From contig CAXXNI010000002.1 in NCBI GenBank assembly GCA_963663285.2, positions 1-64,000 of the forward strand: 64,000 nt of DNA, read 5' to 3'. The notes beneath the pieces are model-generated. The model searched no databases and was not told the DNA's origin. It was given only the letters and a program-made list of their open reading frames with translations. This document shows, piece by piece, positions 59,637 through 64,000 of this stretch (the stretch's first letter is position 1; each line of letters starts with the position of its first letter). This DNA is from CAXXOK01 sp963663285 (lineage in GTDB: Bacteria; Bacillota; Clostridia; Christensenellales; Aristaeellaceae). The position numbers were made by a program, and so were the translations under genes.

Positions 59637-62039
59637 CTATTCTGCCAGAACTTCGGCATAGAACGATCTGGTTTTTCCATCCAGTATCCAGGAGTTTGTG
59701 ATGGTGAACGGAGCGGTCTGCGCAATCTGGTCCGATGCTCCTCCGGTTTTAAGGGTAAAAGAGCCTTGCTCAACACGCCATTGCATTTGCTCGTCCAGAA
59801 ACGCCAGACAATCGGCTTTGATTAAGAAGCGAACTTGCTTGGTTTCACCTGCTTTCAGGCTGATGCGGGCAAAACCGATCAGTTCCATTGTCGGACGAAC
59901 CATGGAGGCAACATCGTCGGTGATATAAAGTTGTACGACTTCTTCACCATCATATTCTCCGGTGTTTTGCACCTGTACCGTGGCGATAACCTGCCCATCG
60001 GCAGTTATTTCCGGCTGGGAAACGGTAAGCGAGCGGTAGGCAAAAGTGGTGTAACTCAGCCCGTGGCCAAAGCAGTACAGGGGTTTAGCTGTATCGTTGA
60101 TGTACCCGTTTGGGTTGCGGATCATGCCGGTATGCCCGGCGGAAACGTACCCGCTCCCGCGTGGAAGTGCATAATATACAGGCAATTGCCCTACGTTGCG
60201 CGCGGCGGTAATAGGCAATTTTCCACTGGGGTTGGTATCGCCAAAGAGGATGCTGGCCAGAGCCTGCCCGCCAAATTCGCCCAGTTGCCATGCTTCCAGA
60301 ATTGCGTCAAAATGCGAGGCGACATAAACGTTGGAAAGCGGTCTGCCGTCAAAATGAACCACAATGGTTTTTTTATGTAAACCAAACACTGCACGCGCAA
60401 AGGCTTCCTGCTGCCCGGGCAGGTCGATGCTGGTAGCGTCCACACCTTCTCCGACGGTCGAGTTGGCACCCCACCCGTTTTTGCCGCCAAGCGTGAGGAG
60501 AATTACGTCCGCTTCCGCGGCGACAGCTAATGCTTCCTCCATCCCGGTGAGCGAGCCGCCCGCGTAATCGATGCCTTTGGCGTGGGTTACTGCTGCACTG
60601 GGTGCAAGCTCTGCAACGGCTTTCCATAGGGGTTTTACGTTTGCAAAATCGCGGCGTATTCGTTTTTCGATGCGCGGGCTGGTTTCCCGTATTTGTCCAA
60701 TGTGCTCCTGATCAATATCGTATACGATCAAGCCGGGCTCTTCCCAACCCTGACCGTCTTCTTCGCGCGCCATAGTCATATCCAGTACGGCGGGGTAGCT
60801 GAAAGGCGCAAAATAGCTGCGCACACTGTCTGCGTGCGGGCCGATAACGGCTATCTTGCGGATATCCTTTGCCAGGGGAAGGGTTTCATGCTCGTTTTTC
60901 AGCAGCGTAACCGCTTCTTTGGCAAGGGACAGATTCAACTGATCCGCCTCGTTAGTGTGCAAAACACGCCGGAGCATTTCTTTATCGGGATAAGGGTTTT
61001 CAAATAGTCCAAGCGTAAACTTTGCGGTTAGTACCCGGCGTACCGCTTGATCGATAACCGCCATATCCAGCTCGCCGCTTTGGACGGCTTCACGCAGGGC
61101 GTAGGTGTAGCCCTTCGGACGCGGCAGCTCGACATCCAAACCGGCTTTCAACGCTCGGATGCCCGCTTGCTGATAATCGGCGGCGACGCAGAACGGATCA
61201 ACCATCCGGTCGATGCTGATGTAATCGGAAACAACAAAACCCGTAAAGCCGAGTTGCCCGCGTAAAATATCCGTCAGCAGCTTATGGGAACCGGTCACCG
61301 GTTCGCCGTTAAGGGAGCAGTAACTGTTCATTACGCTCATCAGTCCACTTTGCGCTATGGCTGCTTGAAAAGGCTTACAGTGTACTTCCAGCAGTTCCCG
61401 CGCGGTTACCAGATTGCGGCCCATGTTTAAGCCGCCCTCAGTAATGCCATGTGCTACATAATGCTTGGCGGTCGCGGCGATGCCTTGCGTGAGATCGTCG
61501 TTATGCTGCAGTCCGCTTACAAAGGCGGTGGTCATGGCGGCAATCAGCGTTGGATCCTCGCCATACGTTTCGGTAATGCGCCCCCAACGCGCGTCCCTTG
61601 CAACATCCATCACCGGAGAAAGTGCCTGCCGGAAACCGACGGCGTACATTTGCCCGCGGATGATATCCGCCATTTTTCCGATTTTTTCGGTATCGAAGGT
61701 AGACCCCTGTGCGACGGCACTGGGAAAGACGCTGGCTTCGGTAAACTGCGCGCCCGCGGCTGCTTCACAATGGATTAAAGCAGGGATGCCAAGCTCCGTC
61801 TCCTTAACCAGAAATTTTTGCAGCCGGTAAGAATATTCGGCAATTTCCTGTGCGTCGCTGGCGACTGTAAAAGCGCCGACGTTGCCGATGCCATTGGGAA
61901 CGTATTGCTTAAAATCGGGTATCTCAGGCGTGATGGTGACCAAACAGGTAATCTGATCGATTTTCTGCTCAAAGGATAATCGCTTCATTAAATCATCCAC
62001 ACGCGCCGATACGCTTGCGGATGAATCCTTATAGATCAT
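59637..62039 (-). CDS. Glycoside hydrolase family 3 beta-glycosidase (beta-glucosidase/xylosidase type)
   Basis: An 800-residue enzyme without signal peptide. N-terminal TIM-barrel domain: 'PALIHCEAAAGAQF', 'FRQALSPVMDVARDARWGRITETYGEDP', 'ATAKHYVAHG', 'VMNSYCSLNGEPV' and the nucleophile near D272 in 'GFVVSDY'. The alpha/beta-sandwich domain ('IAVIGPHADSV', 'DVILLTLGGKNGWGANSTVGEG') and a C-terminal fibronectin-III-like domain ('GEYDGEEVVQLYITD') follow. ATG 62039 with AGAGGAAA ahead is preferred; an extension to 62195 has no site. It removes terminal beta-linked sugars in the cytoplasm, probably from substrates imported by the upstream ABC system. Exact sugar unknown. Confidence 0.92.
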   Translation of the reverse strand: MIYKDSSASVSARVDDLMKRLSFEQKIDQITCLVTITPEIPDFKQYVPNGIGNVGAFTVASDAQEIAEYSYRLQKFLVKETELGIPALIHCEAAAGAQFTEASVFPSAVAQGSTFDTEKIGKMADIIRGQMYAVGFRQALSPVMDVARDARWGRITETYGEDPTLIAAMTTAFVSGLQHNDDLTQGIAATAKHYVAHGITEGGLNMGRNLVTARELLEVHCKPFQAAIAQSGLMSVMNSYCSLNGEPVTGSHKLLTDILRGQLGFTGFVVSDYISIDRMVDPFCVAADYQQAGIRALKAGLDVELPRPKGYTYALREAVQSGELDMAVIDQAVRRVLTAKFTLGLFENPYPDKEMLRRVLHTNEADQLNLSLAKEAVTLLKNEHETLPLAKDIRKIAVIGPHADSVRSYFAPFSYPAVLDMTMAREEDGQGWEEPGLIVYDIDQEHIGQIRETSPRIEKRIRRDFANVKPLWKAVAELAPSAAVTHAKGIDYAGGSLTGMEEALAVAAEADVILLTLGGKNGWGANSTVGEGVDATSIDLPGQQEAFARAVFGLHKKTIVVHFDGRPLSNVYVASHFDAILEAWQLGEFGGQALASILFGDTNPSGKLPITAARNVGQLPVYYALPRGSGYVSAGHTGMIRNPNGYINDTAKPLYCFGHGLSYTTFAYRSLTVSQPEITADGQVIATVQVQNTGEYDGEEVVQLYITDDVASMVRPTMELIGFARISLKAGETKQVRFLIKADCLAFLDEQMQWRVEQGSFTLKTGGASDQIAQTAPFTITNSWILDGKTRSFYAEVLAE

Positions 62040-62284
62040 CACGAACGTTTCCTCTTTTCTATCTGGTTTAGCGGGAAGGGATAAAACGGGTTTGTTACAC
62101 CCGTGGGGATTGTATATGATCAGTAAAATATCACTGGGGTTTGCGATGTGAATGCTGCCACACAGGGAAGTGGTGCTGCGTACATAGGCTTCCAATGCGT
62201 CGGCTTATTGGTGTAAAATGCGTAAAAAGAAAAAGCGTAACTGCTTTGGCTATTGGTTAGTTGTTTAAAAAGACAAATAAAACC

Positions 62285-62350
62285 TTTAAAAAGCAGGCGT
62301 TTTTGATACCTGCTATCGTCTGCGGAGCACGAAGGGCATGCTCCGCAGAC
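62285..62350 (-). terminator. Two stem-loops after the binding-protein gene, second with T-run
   Basis: First after the gene: arms GTCTGCGGAGCA and TGCTCCGCAGAC (plus 62318-62329 and 62339-62350), 12 perfect pairs, 9-nt loop. Then AGCAGG and CCTGCT (62292-62297 and 62309-62314) followed on the minus strand by TTTTTAAA. The pair should end most transcription before the GH3 gene and protect the upstream message. Confidence 0.8.
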
Positions 62351-62361
62351 GTGCGTGAGGG

Positions 62362-63303
62362 TTACTGGCTAACGTACTCGCTTACGTTGTCCATGGTGAT
62401 TACAGCAAAGGGAACATAAACATCCTCGATGGTGGCGGGATCGACGCCGTCACGAATCTGCGCGAACACTTCCGCACCGGCCTTTGCCTGCGCGTGCGCG
62501 TCCTGCAGAACGCTCATGGTCAATTCCCCGGCGGCGATGCTTTCCAGCGCGGCGGCGGAACCGTCCAAACCAACGGTGATAATGCCGTCCATGCGGCCGG
62601 CGGCTTTCAGTGCTTCTACAACGCCCAGGGCGGAATCGTCATTCTGGCAAACAATCGCGTCGAAGCTTTCAAAGGCTTGCAGGCAATCTTCGGTGGTGCT
62701 CATGCCAAGGTCTTTCTTGTTTTCCACGTTATATTCAGCCAAAATGGTTACATCGGTGCGGGCGGCAAGGGTATCCATCAAACCGGCTTTCCGGTCGATG
62801 TATTGCTGGTCATTCGGCGCGCCGGTGAAGTAGATGATTTTTGCGTTTTCGGGCAGCGCTTCCGCCAGATAGGTGCCCTGCATCACGCCCGCGTCATAGT
62901 TCTGCGAACCGATATAGATGAACTTGTCATAATCGTCGGCGTTGCGAACGGTGGTAAGGAAACTTACATAGGGCAGGTCGGCAGCGCGGGCGGCTTCCAG
63001 CGCGGGTACGGAGCCATCCAGATCGTTGCTGATGGCGGAAATGACCTTGCAATCCTGCACGATCATATCGTCGATTTGGCCGTTTTGCACGTTGGTATCG
63101 CCGCCGGCATCGGTAACGATGACCTCCATGCCCAGCGCTTCGCATTCCGCTTTCAGATAATCGCGGAACTTGGCGCAATAGTCATAAACGTCGTTGTTGT
63201 TGGCAAAGCCAACCAGGAACGCATCCTCCGCAAAAGCGGAAGTTACGCTCAGCGCCAAACACAGAGCCAGTAAAATGGAACAAAGTTTCGTTGCCTTTTT
63301 CAT
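62362..63303 (-). CDS. Sugar ABC transporter substrate-binding protein, ribose (RbsB) family
   Basis: A 313-residue Peripla_BP_4 protein. Signal peptide 'KLCSILLALCLALSVTSAFAE' ends in A-F-A; the Cys residues are inside the hydrophobic core and no lipobox is present. Mature part: 'FLVGFANNNDVYDYCAKFRDYLKAEC', 'VQNGQIDDMIVQDCKVISAISNDLDGS', 'YIGSQNYDAGVMQGTYLAEAL', 'DAIVCQNDDSALGVVEALKAAG', 'ITVGLDGSAAALESIAAGELTMSVLQDA'. It should bind a pentose or similar monosaccharide. ATG 63303 follows GGAGGTG. It lies between the permease upstream and the GH3 gene downstream; no ATPase gene is visible, perhaps beyond the right edge. Confidence 0.92.
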   Translation of the reverse strand: MKKATKLCSILLALCLALSVTSAFAEDAFLVGFANNNDVYDYCAKFRDYLKAECEALGMEVIVTDAGGDTNVQNGQIDDMIVQDCKVISAISNDLDGSVPALEAARAADLPYVSFLTTVRNADDYDKFIYIGSQNYDAGVMQGTYLAEALPENAKIIYFTGAPNDQQYIDRKAGLMDTLAARTDVTILAEYNVENKKDLGMSTTEDCLQAFESFDAIVCQNDDSALGVVEALKAAGRMDGIITVGLDGSAAALESIAAGELTMSVLQDAHAQAKAGAEVFAQIRDGVDPATIEDVYVPFAVITMDNVSEYVSQ

Positions 63304-63390
63304 GGTGGTGCACCTCCATATATTTTAGCTACAGCGTCTCTTGCGCTGCTTAGCTCGTTTGGATGCCTCCGGCTGTGCCGGAGAGGGTAA

Positions 63391-64000
63391 TTATGCGGAG
63401 CGCTTGTCTTCCTTGGTTTTCATGTCGATGATCACCGCGCCTGCGATAAGCAGGCCTTTGACGATCAGCTGGTACTGCGTGGAAACATGCAGCAGGTTGA
63501 GAACGTTGTTAATAAGACCAACAATGATGGAGCCGATCAGCGCGCCGGTTACGGTGCCGATGCCGCCCATAAAGCTGGTACCGCCGACGATGACCGCGGT
63601 AATCGCGTCAAACTCATACCCTGCGCCAACGCTGGGCTGGCCGCTCATCAGCCTTGCCATCAGCACAACACCTGCCAAGCCAACCAGCGCGCCGCTGATG
63701 GTGAAAATGATGCGTTTGGATTTGTTGGTGTTGATGCCGGACGCGATGGTGGCTTTTTCGTTGCCGCCAATGGAGTATATGTGTACGCCCAGTGTGGTGT
63801 ACTTCATCAAATAGGCGATGACGCCAACGGCCAGCAGCATGACGATAACGGGCATGGGAATGCCGATGAGCTTGCCCTGCCCCAGAAAACGGATTTTTTC
63901 CACACCGCTGACAGCCTGGCCGTTGGTATAGATTTGCGTAATCCCCTCGGCAATATTGGTCATCGCCAGCGTGGCAATGAACGGCTGTAGCTTGTAGCGC
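63391..64000 (-). CDS. Ribose-type ABC transporter permease (5' end outside window)
   Basis: The frame is open from the window edge to the stop at 63391, about 203 codons, so the N-terminal third is missing. Text 'RYKLQPFIATLAMTNIAEGITQIYTNGQ' is the classic RbsC middle region; 'TTLGVHIYSIGGNEKATIASGINTNK' and 'DAITAVIVGGTSFMGGIGTVTGALIGSIIVGLINNVLNLL' follow, with five hydrophobic segments. An internal ATG at 63963 is not the true start. It forms the membrane channel for the RbsB-type protein encoded 87 bp downstream. Confidence 0.93.
   Translation of the reverse strand, partial: RYKLQPFIATLAMTNIAEGITQIYTNGQAVSGVEKIRFLGQGKLIGIPMPVIVMLLAVGVIAYLMKYTTLGVHIYSIGGNEKATIASGINTNKSKRIIFTISGALVGLAGVVLMARLMSGQPSVGAGYEFDAITAVIVGGTSFMGGIGTVTGALIGSIIVGLINNVLNLLHVSTQYQLIVKGLLIAGAVIIDMKTKEDKRSA

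Overview
The window holds two unlike stretches of DNA. From 1 to about 2,960 it is AT-rich and carries a branched-chain amino-acid type ABC permease fragment, its lipoprotein binding protein and the C-terminal part of a PhoH-type ATPase, all on the minus strand; codon use and protein style recall Fusobacteria. From about 2,960 to 64,000 the DNA is clearly richer in GC and its gene order (priA-def-fmt-rsmB; a fabT-fabH-acpP-fabK-fabD-fabG-fabF-accB-fabZ-accC-accD-accA cluster; FabK as enoyl reductase; YesM/YesN-type two-component system) points to a Clostridia-like Firmicute, possibly an uncultured gut or rumen lineage. The two parts meet in the middle of one open frame that welds the front of RsmB to the back of PhoH. 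I read this as a probable assembly or library chimera, not a natural gene.

Layout of the main part. 3.0-9.5 kb (minus): dacA, priA (frameshifted), def, fmt, rsmB under one promoter. 9.7-12.3 kb: dnaX-rsmA. 12.7-14.3 kb: ATP-type PEP carboxykinase. 14.4-16.8 kb: LysE-type exporter, two DUF4342-like small membrane proteins behind an array of four 11-bp direct repeats, and a TRIC/UPF0126 channel. 17.1-27.6 kb: a complete type II fatty-acid synthesis and acetyl-CoA carboxylase operon led by a MarR/FabT regulator and closed by a DegV fatty-acid-binding protein. 27.6-34.2 kb: an aromatic amino-acid operon (DAHP synthase, TyrA, AroB, PheA, AroE-AroK fusion, AroQ, phosphatase) preceded by a promoter, a 30-codon Phe/Tyr-rich leader peptide and a terminator/antiterminator pair; aroA and aroC are not in the window.

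34.2-41.4 kb: a MATE exporter, a CUT1 sugar ABC operon without ATPase and with LacI-family-like operator sites, and ftsH. 41.5-42.2 kb: two serine tRNAs and a tiny reading frame. 42.4-44.6 kb: a MerR-type promoter, a secreted DUF362 protein and a COG0701-type permease. 45.5-54.4 kb: a carbohydrate locus with YesM/YesN-like sensor and regulator, ABC transporter, GH130 mannoside phosphorylase and a beta-lactamase-fold hydrolase. 55.8-58.9 kb: a secreted leucine-rich-repeat protein, a phosphodiester-glycosidase (NAGPA) protein and a divergent Lgt-like membrane protein. 59.6-64.0 kb (minus): a GH3 glycosidase behind a ribose-type ABC binding protein and permease; the permease runs off the right edge.

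Recurring themes are heavy translational coupling (4-bp overlaps, GTG/TTG starts), stem-loops directly after every ABC binding-protein gene, and a terminator-like hairpin with a conserved loop found three times between 41.8 and 54.8 kb. All folds, promoters and family calls come from reading by eye; no search or folding program was run.
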